Shown piece after piece: positions 24,887 through 34,434 of a stretch of 40,470 bases of DNA. The notes below the pieces were generated by a model. The model was not told where the DNA came from, did not search any database, and was given only the letters and a program-made list of their open reading frames with translations. The translations under genes were made by a program, and so were the position numbers. Numbering within the stretch: position 1 is the stretch's first letter; each line of letters starts with the position of its first letter. The DNA is from a bacterium (lineage in GTDB: Bacteria; Cyanobacteriota; Vampirovibrionia; Obscuribacterales; Obscuribacteraceae): NCBI GenBank assembly GCA_030431355.1, contig JAUIJG010000001.1:1-40470 (forward strand), in the 5' to 3' direction.

Positions 24887-26515
24887 ATGCGGAACTCCAC
24901 AAAAATTCAACTAATACTTCTGATGCCCCTGATGCTCATAGCGGTTTTGCTGCCGGAGGCCGCTTTCTGCCAGGATTCAGGCGATGCCGCCAAAAAAGTC
25001 GATCAAAAAGCAATCATGGGCTGCCTGGCCCCTCTGCGTCAACGCATGGAGAAGGACCACAGGCTCCGCCTGGTAGAAGATAAATACCGGGGAACTCCAA
25101 GAATTCATGCCTATCTCGTAACCGCCAATCAAACCCTACCTTATCTAATAAGCCTGGGCTGGTTGCGCACCACAGATACGATTCAGCTCCAGCCCCGCAA
25201 AGAGAAGAAAAGAAGCTTCGTGCCGAAGCTGAAATTCAAAATACCCGGCAGAAAAAAGTCCGAGGACAAAGAAGAGAAAGAAGAGAAAAAAGACATAAAT
25301 CAAAAGAACAAGAATCTGCTTGATTTTGCCAAAAACAAATTTCTTGGTCTGAACGTGGTGGACGAAAATAATTTTGTCATCCCTTCCCTGACAGAAGAGC
25401 CCCTGGATTCTGCTTCCAAGATAGACATCGTGTTTCTCTCCGCCTTTGATGCTCTAACAGAAAAGAAGATGGACAAGGCCGAGAAACTTCTCCGGCAGAC
25501 CATTGATGAAGACCCCGATGATGAAAAGTTTCAAAATGCTTACGGAGTAGTGCTTGCCTTAAAAGGTGAATATAAAAAAGCAGCAGAGCACATAAGCAAA
25601 GCCATAGAGTTAAACGACCACTACTATTTCGCCCTCAATAACAGAGCCCTTCTCTACCTGGCCAGAGGCAAACCGAAGGAAGCCCTGGTGGACGCCGACG
25701 CCTGCCTCAAAGCGATGCCGAACTTTCACCCGGCCGAGATTGCCAGGGCAAGGGCGTTATTGGAATCGGGAGGCAAGGAAGAGGCTCTAAAAATTGCCAC
25801 CGAACTGAAGCAAAAGTACAGCGCCGATTGGCAAACCATGCTTCTTCTAGCCGATGCTCAACTGGTAAACGAGAATTTCAAAGAAGCCAAAGAGACCCTG
25901 ACCAGGTTGTCGGTTCTCTCCCCCAACAACTGGGACCTGCTCCTCAAACTTGCCCATGCGGCCAATCAGGTCGGCGATCTGGACGCGGCAATTAAATACG
26001 CGCGCAAAGCCACTATCACAGGTGGCAATGACGCCTCCACCCATCTGGCCCTGGGTAATTATCTAAAAGACAACCAGGATTCCAACGCGGCCATTCTACA
26101 ATACGAAAGAGCCCTGGACTTGAAGCCGAATGCGTCCTTAAGAAAACAGGCCATGGCAGCCGTTTTGAGCATCTACGCCAGGGAAGAAAAATGGGAGCAA
26201 TGCCTGGAAATAGCTTCGAAATGGTCAGACAAATTTCCGGATGATTCGTTTACCCACTTCAACAAGGCCTGGATCGCATCCAAAATGGATGGTACCGAAT
26301 ATAGAGACATAGCCATTAGTGAATACAAAGAAGCGATAGCACGAGACAAAAACCTATCCTCGGCAAAGTACAACCTGGCTTTGCTGCTTATCAACGCAAA
26401 TAAAAACGAAGAAGCAGTGAAACAGCTGACTGAATTCGTCAAATCCTGTCCCGACGACAGCGACGCGGACCATGCCCGCGAACTCCTCAGTAAGTTAAAA
26501 GCCCCAGGTAAATAG
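24887..26515 (+). CDS. Exported TPR-repeat protein
   Basis: The function is unknown. The ATG at 24887 is preferred because it gives a clean signal peptide (MRNSTK, core 'LILLMPLMLIAVLLPEAAFC'); an ATG at 24851 would add twelve residues. After a highly charged Lys/Glu segment ('KSEDKEEKEEKKDINQK') come at least seven TPR units. Examples are 'AYGVVLALKGEYKKAAEHIS', 'YFALNNRALLYLARGKPKEA' and 'ASTHLALGNYLKDNQDSNAA', the array running to the C-terminus 'LVKSCPDDSDADHARELLSKL'. It is probably an envelope scaffold or chaperone. It converges on the MshEN-array gene, with only one base between their stops. Confidence 0.8.
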   Translation: MRNSTKIQLILLMPLMLIAVLLPEAAFCQDSGDAAKKVDQKAIMGCLAPLRQRMEKDHRLRLVEDKYRGTPRIHAYLVTANQTLPYLISLGWLRTTDTIQLQPRKEKKRSFVPKLKFKIPGRKKSEDKEEKEEKKDINQKNKNLLDFAKNKFLGLNVVDENNFVIPSLTEEPLDSASKIDIVFLSAFDALTEKKMDKAEKLLRQTIDEDPDDEKFQNAYGVVLALKGEYKKAAEHISKAIELNDHYYFALNNRALLYLARGKPKEALVDADACLKAMPNFHPAEIARARALLESGGKEEALKIATELKQKYSADWQTMLLLADAQLVNENFKEAKETLTRLSVLSPNNWDLLLKLAHAANQVGDLDAAIKYARKATITGGNDASTHLALGNYLKDNQDSNAAILQYERALDLKPNASLRKQAMAAVLSIYAREEKWEQCLEIASKWSDKFPDDSFTHFNKAWIASKMDGTEYRDIAISEYKEAIARDKNLSSAKYNLALLLINANKNEEAVKQLTEFVKSCPDDSDADHARELLSKLKAPGK

Positions 26516-26516
26516 G

Positions 26517-27725
26517 TTAGCGAACGGACTCAAGCCAACCGATCTCTTTCAGTACCTCTTCCAGATCTCCGCCGCTCCATAGCCACATGTGCACCGCGAA
26601 TATTGCTTGCTCCAGGGTCAACAAGCCACCATCCACCAGAACTCGACACTTTCTGGCCGCTTCCAATTTAGACTTTGACACCAGATTGTTATCGATCAAA
26701 TATTCCTCCGCACCGACTTTAGTGGATTTGAGCACATCGATGATATCTCTGTAGTGCTTGTCGGATATAAAAGAGAGCCCATGCACCAACTCCAGAAGTC
26801 TGGCGTCTTCTATCGGCAGATTAACTTCAGCAGGTAAATCCGAAACATGGGTCTCGAGCACTTTGTCCACAGAGCGACCGGATTGGGCGCACTCTTTCAA
26901 TACATCTATAGCTTTGTTGGCCGAAATCTTGTTTTCTCGAATTAGATCCTGCAGGTGAAGAGCCGCCTCCACCACATCCTCCGACACCATTCCGCTCTCC
27001 ACAAGCACATGCCCTATGGGCTTCACCTCTGCCAGACCAGTCTCCACGGCGGAGAGAAGATCAAGCTCGGAAACCAGATTGCAGAGGACGAAAAATTCGC
27101 CAAGACGCAGAATATGATCCGGTCTTATCTTCCTCAACCCCCCGAATTCAAGATAGTCTTCGATGGAATCACCATGCATCTTCGTTAGTCTTAGAGCGCC
27201 CACAGCTTGATCCCTGGCTATCTTCTTGTCCCTCAACAAAGTCTGGGCCGTAAGGGCGGCATAGGCGACGAACTCGGAAAGCGCTCCCTGGAGGACAAGC
27301 ACCCGGGCAAGAGGCAGACCGGAACTCTGGGAAGCAGCCATTCCCGTCCGCAGAGCATCCTCTGCCAGAGCCCCGGAGTCCAGAAGCAAATCCCCCAGGC
27401 TCTTGGTGAACAGGTAGTACTCAGCTCTCCAGCCCAGGTCATCCAGGGCTTGATCAAGACTTGCTTTTTTAGTTCGGACATAAGAAAGTGCCTGAATACC
27501 TTTATCCTCAGGCAAAAGCCGATCCCTTATAAGGGCTTGCACCCTTAACCCGGCATTCAACTCCTCCTCGGTGACAAAGCCGTTAATGGAGAGAACCTGC
27601 CCAATGGGCGCCCCGGATTGGGAAGCGATATTGAGGCAATTTGTCAAGCCCCTGCGGGTTATAAGGTCTGCCCTGACCAGTAGGTCTCCAATTAGGGCCT
27701 GCTTTTTATCTTTGTTTTGTTTCAC
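26517..27725 (-). CDS. Stand-alone array of GspE_N/MshEN-like domains
   Basis: The function is unknown. The 402-residue chain is built from four divergent units of about 100 residues resembling the N-domain of type II secretion/type IV pilus ATPases (GspE_N, MshEN): two short helical half-motifs of the form 'LGxxLVxxGLVxxxxLxxALxxQ'. Unit 1: 'IGDLLVRADLITRRGL...PIGQVLSINGFVTEEEL'. Unit 2: 'LGDLLLDSGALAEDAL...PLARVLVLQGALSE'. Unit 3: 'RLGEFFVLCNLVSELDLL...PIGHVLVESGMVSEDVV'. Unit 4 is the most degenerate. MshEN binds c-di-GMP through an RLGxxL motif, and only unit 3 keeps RLG. No ATPase or other effector domain is attached and there is no signal peptide. A cytoplasmic nucleotide-signal reader or pilus/secretion adaptor is possible (inference). 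Confidence 0.7.
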   Translation of the reverse strand: MKQNKDKKQALIGDLLVRADLITRRGLTNCLNIASQSGAPIGQVLSINGFVTEEELNAGLRVQALIRDRLLPEDKGIQALSYVRTKKASLDQALDDLGWRAEYYLFTKSLGDLLLDSGALAEDALRTGMAASQSSGLPLARVLVLQGALSEFVAYAALTAQTLLRDKKIARDQAVGALRLTKMHGDSIEDYLEFGGLRKIRPDHILRLGEFFVLCNLVSELDLLSAVETGLAEVKPIGHVLVESGMVSEDVVEAALHLQDLIRENKISANKAIDVLKECAQSGRSVDKVLETHVSDLPAEVNLPIEDARLLELVHGLSFISDKHYRDIIDVLKSTKVGAEEYLIDNNLVSKSKLEAARKCRVLVDGGLLTLEQAIFAVHMWLWSGGDLEEVLKEIGWLESVR

Positions 27726-28002
27726 TATTTTTAAAATCCCGCTCTATCAAAGCCAGAAAAGATATCGAAGAAGGCTATCATGGGCCACCAAAAGATTACA
27801 AGCGGCTAATAAGTTTACATAGATTGAATAGGTTTTTGCCCTATTTGCCCAAAAGATCAAATTCTCGAAAAGTCGTATAATTGTGCTATCGCAGACCAGG
27901 AAAGGCTTTTGGGCAGTAACTTCTGATATAAACCGCGGTAATAAATACCATAATCGGTGACAAAATCTGCTTCGGTCTGCGCCGGCAGGAAAGTGGCAAA
28001 GT

Positions 28003-28042
28003 GTGTATTGATGCACGTTTTCGACATTGATCGCATATACAC
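28003..28042. repeat. Imperfect inverted repeat upstream of the smc promoter
   Basis: GTGTATTGATGC (28003-28014) pairs with GCATATACAC (28033-28042), apart from a two-base bulge, across an 18-bp loop. It ends 48 bp before the smc -35 element. It may be an operator, or chance. Confidence 0.3.
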
Positions 28043-28090
28043 TTTATTGCAAATGAGCAAGTACTCGCACCGGTTTTAGAACCACAACAC

Positions 28091-28119
28091 TTGACACTAA
28101 ATGGAGTGTGTAGTCTAAT
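28091..28119 (+). promoter_or_regulatory. Sigma-70 promoter of smc
   Basis: TTGACA (28091-28096, 6/6), a 17-bp spacer and TCTAAT (28114-28119, 5/6) form the best promoter in the window. Transcription would start near 28126, only about 6 nt before the GTG start of smc. Confidence 0.7.
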
Positions 28120-28131
28120 GCGGCAGAGGCA

Positions 28132-31100
28132 GTGGGGAAATATACAGATTTGCGAATCAAAGAAATCGAGCTGGACAACTTCAAATCCTTCGGCAAAGCA
28201 ACGACTATTCCTCTATTAGACGGCTTTACGACAATTTCAGGTCCAAACGGCTCCGGCAAGTCCAACATCATTGACAGTCTTCTTTTCGCTTTAGGCCTAT
28301 CTTCTACCAGGTCTATGCGTGCGGAAAGACTACCTGATCTACTCAATAACTTGAGTGGCAAGAAAGAGGCAAAAGTAAGGGTGCGCTTCGTCAGCAAGGA
28401 TGATGAAGAGCTCGAAGTCACTCGCCGTATAAGAGTAAAAGAGAACAGCTACACCAGTACATATTTCCTCGACGGCAAAACATCCACCCTATCCGAGATA
28501 CACGATCGCCTCATGGCATATAACGTCAGCCCCACCGGCTTCAACGTTATCATGCAGGGAGACGTGACCGGTATCGTCACTATGAGTGCCTCCGAAAGAA
28601 GAAAGATCATCGACGAACTGGCTGGCGTGGCCGATTTTGATCGAAAGATAGATCAAGCGACAAACGAATTGACTTCCGTGGATGAAAAAATCGAGCACCA
28701 AAAAATCGTGCTCACCGAAATCATTTCTCGTTTGGAAATTCTTAGAACTGATAGAGATCAGGCCCTCAAATATCTCGACCTCAAGAATAAGAAAGAAGAG
28801 ATCGAGAGAGATCTGGTTTTCGTCAGGGCCCAGGAACTGGAAGAGAAAGCTCGCAAAGAGCTGGAGATTATAAAATCCCTGGATGAAAAAGAAGAGAAGA
28901 TCGGTGACAAGCTTCGTCAAACCGAAGTAAATCTCCTCACTCTTCGCTCAGAAATGGGCCGCATCGAAGAAGAGATCAAAGAGAAGGGTGGTAATGAACA
29001 GCTTCTTCTCCGCCAGGAACTTGAGAACAAACGTGGTGAATTAACCAGGGAGGAAAACAAACTCTCCAACCTGGACGGCGTGATCAGCGAAAAAACAAAT
29101 TCAGCTACAGGTCTCGATAAACAGATCGACACCATCGAAAAACATATTAGAAAGATCGGCAAGCAACGAAAGCAGCATATAGAAGATCAAAAAGCCGTCG
29201 AGCTTGTTCTCAAAGAGAAGCAATCCGCCTACAACGCGGTTATGGATAAAATCCATGTTCTGCGTCAAGAGAAAGACAAGTCTTCCGAGAAAGTAGCCAA
29301 TCTTCATGAGGATCTGCAAAAGCTCAGGGATGAAAGACATACTCTTGAGGTAAGGAAAACCGAGCTGACAACCAGGCGGCAATCCCTCGATAGAGAGCTG
29401 GAAGACTTAAGAAATCAAGCAACCCAGAAGATAAGCAAGTCGGCAGAGCTAAAAGCAGAAGCCGGCCGTTTGAAGAGTAAGTTTGAAGATCAAAAAGCGC
29501 TTGTCCTGGGAATTGATAGGACCATCCAACAGTACGAGGACGAGCTTGCTTCAACCCAGGAAGAGGTGGAAGCTAAATCGGAAGCGCTTGAAAGAGTCAA
29601 AACAAGAATCATCGAGCTTGAAACGGCAAAAGAAGTTTCCGGTGAAAGTGGTTATGGAAGGGCCGTGGAAGCGATCATCCAGGCTGGTATAGACGGAGTA
29701 CACGGCACCATCGGTCAACTTGGTTCGGTGGACGAAGAGTATACAACCGCTCTGGAAACTTGCATCGGTCCCAGGTTAGGGCATATCGTTGTGGACAACG
29801 AAAAGATTGCCCAGGCCTGCATCGAATATCTGAAATCGAACCAGGCCGGAAGAGCAACCTTTGTTCCTCTAAATAGAATCCAGGCGAATCCTCCGGGTCT
29901 GTTGCCTAACCGTCCCGGGGTAGTGGACTTCGCATACAATCTTGTCGATTTTGATCCGGCATTTACCAAAGCGTTTCAATACGCTTGCGGTCAAACCGTG
30001 GTGATGGAAGCCATGGAAGACGCTCGTAAATTGATCAACCAGGCAAGAATGGTCACTCTCGAAGGTGAATTGTTTGAAAAATCCGGTAGTATCACCGGCG
30101 GTAACAATCAAAAAGCACGCCTTCACTTCTCCAAAAAAGGAGAGACAGATCTTGCTGTTCTTAAGCAGACGGCGAAGAGCATCACCGAACAGATCAAATG
30201 GCTGAAAGATTCTATTAAGGAGCTGAACACCAGCCCCCAGGAAGAACGGGAAAAAGCCAATAAGGCAAAATCCGAACTATCTCAACGTGAAAACGAGCTG
30301 AAGAATTACCAGTCTCAGTCAGAAGAACTTGATAAAGCCATCGAAGACATCAAACCGAAACTGCGGGATAAGGGTGATGAAATCGATAGCATCGACAAAG
30401 AGATCTCTGAGATAGCCACATCCGTTGAAGGTCTGGCAGGTCGCATAGACAAGCTGGCCGAGACCCTTGACGGTGCCCGGGACAAAGGAAAACAATCCGA
30501 GCTGGAAAAACTGATCTTAGAATCAGAAGAAGTTCGAATGGACGTGGAAGCGGTAGAGAACGAATTCAAAGAGATTCAAAGACTGCTCGACAAGCTTGAC
30601 ACCGAGCTTAAAGTGGAAGAGAACAACAGAAATATTCTCATAGAACAAAAGGCGACACTGGCTAAAGAGATTGAAGAGTTAGCCAATCAACAACCAGTTC
30701 TGAGAGATCTCATCAAAAAATACAAAGACAGTATTGTCGAGATGGAGAAGAAGGTTGCCGATATCTCAAAAGAGCTGGACAGCCTGAGAGAAGAGAAGGA
30801 CAAAATCCACGACAAGGTCACCGAAGACGAAATCGAGAAGACCAAACTCGACCAGGAAGTAAAACGGGTAAACGAGCAACGCAAAGAGCACAAACTTCTG
30901 CACTTTGAACTGGAGCGAGATCTCGCCTCGGTAAGGGAGCAGATCAAAGAGGTTCTGGAGACAAATCCGAATTACGAACCACCGAACCAGAGTACCGTCG
31001 ACGATCTGAAAAAACAGGTAGAACGCCTGGAACGCCGGATGCGTGCCCTGGAACCGGTAAACATGAAAGCTCTGGACGAATACAACCAGACCGAACAAAG

Positions 31101-31686
31101 ACGCGAAGAGTTGGATGAGAACCTGGAAATTCTGGCCAGCGAAAAAGAAGAAATCATCCAGCGAATAAGCGGTTACGATCAGCTAAAGAAAGAGACCTTT
31201 TTAGAGGCCTTCAACGCTGTAAACGAAAACTTCCAGGCCATTTTCCAGGAGCTGAGCCATGGTCACGGTAAGCTCGAACTGGAAAATCCTGAGAGTCCCT
31301 TTGAGGGCGGTTTGATTATTCGCGCCCAGCCGCGGGATAAGAAGATGCAACGGATTGAAGCACTCTCCGGAGGGGAGAAATCGCTTACGGCTCTCTCCTT
31401 TGTGTTCGCCTTCCAGAGATACGCCCCGGCACCATTCTATGCCTTTGACGAGGTCGACATGATGCTGGACGGCTCTAACGCTGAAAGACTGGCTCGCATG
31501 GTTAAACGCCAGGCAGGAGAAGCACAGTTTGTGGTGGTCAGCCTCCGAAGACCGATGATTGAGAATGCAAGCCATGCAATCGGTGTTTCTCTGAGAGCGG
31601 ACGGATTCTCCCGGGTAGTTGGAATCAAGGAAGTTAAAATACCCGATGAGGAAGTCAAAGAACAACCAGCTGCAGTAGGAGCTTAG
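28132..31686 (+). CDS. smc: Chromosome segregation ATPase SMC
   Basis: This is the condensin-type ATPase that loads on and extrudes chromosomal DNA with ScpA and ScpB. The Walker A motif GPNGSGKS is at residues 37-44. Long coiled coils run about 170-500 and 680-1010 around a hinge (about 523-655, starting 'VHGTIGQLGSV'). The ABC signature 'LSGGEKSLTALS' is near residue 1078 and Walker B 'FYAFDEVDMML' near 1102. The N-terminus ('LDNFKSFGKATTIPLLDGF...LLFALGLSSTRSMRAERLPDL') closely resembles cyanobacterial SMC. At 1184 aa it is full length. The GTG is the only possible start, since a stop lies 21 bp upstream in frame. AGAGG lies very close to the GTG, and the predicted mRNA leader is only a few bases. 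scpA follows 4 bp later. Confidence 0.96.
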   Translation: MGKYTDLRIKEIELDNFKSFGKATTIPLLDGFTTISGPNGSGKSNIIDSLLFALGLSSTRSMRAERLPDLLNNLSGKKEAKVRVRFVSKDDEELEVTRRIRVKENSYTSTYFLDGKTSTLSEIHDRLMAYNVSPTGFNVIMQGDVTGIVTMSASERRKIIDELAGVADFDRKIDQATNELTSVDEKIEHQKIVLTEIISRLEILRTDRDQALKYLDLKNKKEEIERDLVFVRAQELEEKARKELEIIKSLDEKEEKIGDKLRQTEVNLLTLRSEMGRIEEEIKEKGGNEQLLLRQELENKRGELTREENKLSNLDGVISEKTNSATGLDKQIDTIEKHIRKIGKQRKQHIEDQKAVELVLKEKQSAYNAVMDKIHVLRQEKDKSSEKVANLHEDLQKLRDERHTLEVRKTELTTRRQSLDRELEDLRNQATQKISKSAELKAEAGRLKSKFEDQKALVLGIDRTIQQYEDELASTQEEVEAKSEALERVKTRIIELETAKEVSGESGYGRAVEAIIQAGIDGVHGTIGQLGSVDEEYTTALETCIGPRLGHIVVDNEKIAQACIEYLKSNQAGRATFVPLNRIQANPPGLLPNRPGVVDFAYNLVDFDPAFTKAFQYACGQTVVMEAMEDARKLINQARMVTLEGELFEKSGSITGGNNQKARLHFSKKGETDLAVLKQTAKSITEQIKWLKDSIKELNTSPQEEREKANKAKSELSQRENELKNYQSQSEELDKAIEDIKPKLRDKGDEIDSIDKEISEIATSVEGLAGRIDKLAETLDGARDKGKQSELEKLILESEEVRMDVEAVENEFKEIQRLLDKLDTELKVEENNRNILIEQKATLAKEIEELANQQPVLRDLIKKYKDSIVEMEKKVADISKELDSLREEKDKIHDKVTEDEIEKTKLDQEVKRVNEQRKEHKLLHFELERDLASVREQIKEVLETNPNYEPPNQSTVDDLKKQVERLERRMRALEPVNMKALDEYNQTEQRREELDENLEILASEKEEIIQRISGYDQLKKETFLEAFNAVNENFQAIFQELSHGHGKLELENPESPFEGGLIIRAQPRDKKMQRIEALSGGEKSLTALSFVFAFQRYAPAPFYAFDEVDMMLDGSNAERLARMVKRQAGEAQFVVVSLRRPMIENASHAIGVSLRADGFSRVVGIKEVKIPDEEVKEQPAAVGA

Positions 31687-31690
31687 TCTT

Positions 31691-32590
31691 TTGGAAGTTG
31701 AAGGAATCGACATAGCTAATAGCGCCAGTATCAACGCCAATACTAATGCCGGTGCCCTGACTCAGCAGGAAACCACTTCTGAAACAGATTCTGGTTCTGA
31801 ACAGGAAGCAACGGATAAGAAACCGACCAGCCCGGACGGTATCGAAATTCTTGTCCAGATGGCAAAAAATGGAGAGATAGACGCGAAAGCGGTTGATATT
31901 CTCGACGTCACCGATAAGTTCTTGAAAGCTATTGCGGCAGCGCCGAAAGAGAACCTGCGTCAGAGCGGCAAAGTGCTCTTCCACGCCTGTGTTCTTTTGC
32001 GGATGAAAGCCGACGCTCTTCTTGCTCCTCCGATTGAAGAGGACAGCTTCGGTGATGACTATATGGAATTCGACGAAAACGGATTGCCTATAGAGTACAA
32101 CCCGAGAGAGAAAGAGCCCAGACAGATAACCATTCAAGATCTGGAAAAAGCGATCGTTCGCAAATCCAATCGCAAGAAAGTAAGAAAACGGCAGGTTACC
32201 CTCGACGAGCTTATTGCCGCCCTGAGAGAAGCCGAACAGATTGAAAAAACAAGAGCAGAGAGAATTCCAAAAGCCAGGATTGATTTAGCAGGTCATCTGG
32301 AAGTAAATGATGTAGATGACATATTGGATCTTGCTCATGATGAAGATATCGAAATGACCATAGACAAGGTAGAAATCCTGCTATCTAAGATATTGAAGAT
32401 AGGTGAAAACATAGAACTTTTTGCTCTGGTAACCATTCTAGATGACAAAAGCGATTGGGTAGACGCCTTCCTCGCCTCTCTATTTTTGTCGAATGCAGGT
32501 AAAATAGACCTTGAACAAGAAGAATTCTACGGTCCTCTATACTTAGCCCTCTGCGGAGGAGAAGCAGTTTCGAATACGGTGGTATCGTAA
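31691..32590 (+). CDS. scpA: Segregation and condensation protein A (kleisin)
   Basis: This is the kleisin subunit bridging the SMC heads. The N-terminal domain is recognised from 'GIEILVQMAKNGEIDAKAVDILDVTDKFLKAI', the middle from 'RQVTLDELIAALREAEQ', and the C-terminal winged helix from 'LFALVTILDDKSDWVDAFLASLFLSNAGKIDLEQEEFYGPLYLAL'. About 45 Ser/Thr/Glu-rich residues precede the conserved region, as an extension or because the start is later. The TTG start lies 4 bp after the smc stop and has AGGAG nine bases upstream, inside the smc end, so translation is probably coupled. scpB follows immediately. Confidence 0.88.
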   Translation: MEVEGIDIANSASINANTNAGALTQQETTSETDSGSEQEATDKKPTSPDGIEILVQMAKNGEIDAKAVDILDVTDKFLKAIAAAPKENLRQSGKVLFHACVLLRMKADALLAPPIEEDSFGDDYMEFDENGLPIEYNPREKEPRQITIQDLEKAIVRKSNRKKVRKRQVTLDELIAALREAEQIEKTRAERIPKARIDLAGHLEVNDVDDILDLAHDEDIEMTIDKVEILLSKILKIGENIELFALVTILDDKSDWVDAFLASLFLSNAGKIDLEQEEFYGPLYLALCGGEAVSNTVVS

Positions 32591-32592
32591 CT

Positions 32593-33441
32593 ATGGAAAA
32601 CAAATTAAAAGCAAAAGTTGAAGCCGCCTTGTTTCTCACAGAAAAACCTTTGAAAGCATCCGCGGTATCAAAAATAGTCCAGGAAGATCTGGATAAAGTA
32701 AGACAAACAATCCTTGAGTTAATCAGAGACTACGAAACTCGAGATCTCGGTTTGGAGATATCCGACGATAACGGCTATATCATCCAGGTTAAGGATGAAT
32801 ACTCCACACTCATCGACGAATTCGTTCCCCTGGAAATTCCAACCTCATTGATAAGAACTCTTTCTGCCATCGCGATTAAACAACCGGTGATGCAGTCTGA
32901 AATCATAAAAATAAGAGGCGCGGGAGCCTATGAACATATCAAAGAGTTAGTGGAGAGAGATCTGATTCATAAAAGGGAAGACGGAGGCAGGTCTCCACTT
33001 CTCACAACCACAAAACGGTTCCAGGAATACTTCCGCTTATCTAAAGACGGAAAGTCCCTCAGGCAAGTCTTGATCCGTCAGGACAAAGAGGCGGAAGAAG
33101 CCGAGAAATCCCAGGAAGATGGCACTTTTGATGCCAGCCCGGATACTCCTGTTGAGACCGACACCAATACCAATATGGAATCCGTGGAACAGCAAACCCT
33201 GAAACTAGATCTGGACACAGGCGATAACAATGACCCTTCAAAAGAACAACAAACGCTTCCAGTTATTGATGCTAGGCCTGAACAAGACCAGGAAGATGAG
33301 CGCGATGAGAAAACCAGCACCGAAAGAGACTTCGATCCTGAACCTCCTCAGCAAAATATGGCGGGCGAAGCCGGTCCGGAAGCTATAGTTGCCAGTCCCC
33401 CTGTCAGTGAAACGACAAGCAACCTGAATATTGAGGGATGA
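32593..33441 (+). CDS. scpB: Segregation and condensation protein B
   Basis: This is the winged-helix dimer that binds ScpA in the condensin complex. The family pattern is visible as 'KVEAALFLTEKPLKASAVSKIV' at the N-terminus, 'LSAIAIKQPVMQSEIIKIRGAGAYEHIKELVERDLIHKRE' in the second winged helix and 'LTTTKRFQEYFRL' at the end of the core. The core ends near residue 160. The remaining 120 residues are an acidic, probably disordered tail rich in Glu, Asp, Gln and Thr, which is unusual in length. The stop overlaps the ispD start (ATGA). Confidence 0.9.
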   Translation: MENKLKAKVEAALFLTEKPLKASAVSKIVQEDLDKVRQTILELIRDYETRDLGLEISDDNGYIIQVKDEYSTLIDEFVPLEIPTSLIRTLSAIAIKQPVMQSEIIKIRGAGAYEHIKELVERDLIHKREDGGRSPLLTTTKRFQEYFRLSKDGKSLRQVLIRQDKEAEEAEKSQEDGTFDASPDTPVETDTNTNMESVEQQTLKLDLDTGDNNDPSKEQQTLPVIDARPEQDQEDERDEKTSTERDFDPEPPQQNMAGEAGPEAIVASPPVSETTSNLNIEG

Positions 33442-34202
33442 GTGAAGTAGCCCTTATTCTGGCGGCTGCCGGCTCCGGCAGCCGTTTTACCGATGATAGT
33501 GACAGAAGTAGCTTAAAAGCACCAAAACAGTGCCTGGACCTCTTTGGAATGCCACTGTATATGTGGTCACTTCTCTCCTTCGGATTGAACGAGCGGATAG
33601 CTCGAATTGTTTTTGTGACGAGAAAAGATTTGCTCGAATCTTCCGATGCCACTATCCAGAATTTCGTATTTCAAAAAGGTCTAAGTAGCATATACGAAAA
33701 AGTCGAGATCGTGAAAGGCGGTGCTTCCAGGCAAGAATCCGTCTATCGGGGTCTAAAGCATCTGGAACAAAATCCACCTGCCTGCGTACTGGTCCATGAC
33801 GCGGCGCGTCCTTATGTCTCTCAGTCATTGATAAATGAAGTAATTGATAATGCCATTGAGCATGGTGCGGCGACTCCTGCCATAGCTGTTACGGACACAA
33901 TCAAAAGAGTGGAAGAAGGCTTCATCGTGGAGACTCTGGATCGTTCCACCCTATATCAAGCCCAGACCCCCCAGGCATCAGAGTTTAAAAAGCTTCTCTC
34001 CGGTCACGAGAGAGCCCGAGAAGAAGCGATTGAAGTAACGGATGACGCATCTATTCTAGAAAGGGAAAAAACGCCCGTGAAGCTGGTACCAGGTACGGAG
34101 ACCAATATTAAAATAACTGTCCGGGAAGACCTGGTTAAATCGAGTCAGATTGCCGAATCTATCCTCGGTCAGATAAATGAAGCCATCAGTTCAAAAAAAT
34201 AA
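33438..34202 (+). CDS. ispD: 2-C-methyl-D-erythritol 4-phosphate cytidylyltransferase
   Basis: This enzyme joins CTP and MEP to form CDP-ME in the non-mevalonate isoprenoid pathway, in the cytoplasm. The nucleotide-binding 'LILAAAGSGSRF' with the downstream 'APKQCLDLFGMPLYMWSL' is diagnostic, as are 'RQESVYRGL', 'VLVHDAARPYVS' and the C-terminal 'EVTDDASILER...PGTETNIKIT'. A short insertion ('TDDSDRSSLK') separates the Gly-rich loop from PKQ. At 254 aa it is slightly longer than usual (about 230). The ATG overlaps the scpB stop by four bases, so it is in the smc-scpA-scpB operon. Confidence 0.95.
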   Translation: MSEVALILAAAGSGSRFTDDSDRSSLKAPKQCLDLFGMPLYMWSLLSFGLNERIARIVFVTRKDLLESSDATIQNFVFQKGLSSIYEKVEIVKGGASRQESVYRGLKHLEQNPPACVLVHDAARPYVSQSLINEVIDNAIEHGAATPAIAVTDTIKRVEEGFIVETLDRSTLYQAQTPQASEFKKLLSGHERAREEAIEVTDDASILEREKTPVKLVPGTETNIKITVREDLVKSSQIAESILGQINEAISSKK

Positions 34203-34434
34203 TCTAAACAAGCGAATTTCACCCGAGTTGACAAGCGCCCAAAAGGCGGTCCAGGTTATCTCTGGCACCAAACCTAATATCATAGACATAGATCGGCCCA
34301 CTTGCTAATTGCGGTGAATTGAATAGAATGGATAACTGACTAGCACCGCCTGAGATGCCAAAATCTGATAAATACGACTGAAGTTTGTATTGGTGCATAA
34401 ATATCCCAAATACAACAGATGGGTGAGGAATACC

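Larger units (their letters stand above)
27726..28131. other. Divergent intergenic region upstream of smc
   Basis: These 406 bp hold no gene I can support. The plus-strand end contains the smc promoter. A TATAAT at 27876-27881 lacks a matching -35. An imperfect palindrome lies at 28003-28042. The promoter of the minus-strand MshEN-array gene must also lie here but I could not pick it out. Confidence 0.5.

Noticed and set aside
34228..34256. TTGACA after ispD as the sepF promoter
   Set aside because: No -10-like hexamer at the right distance.
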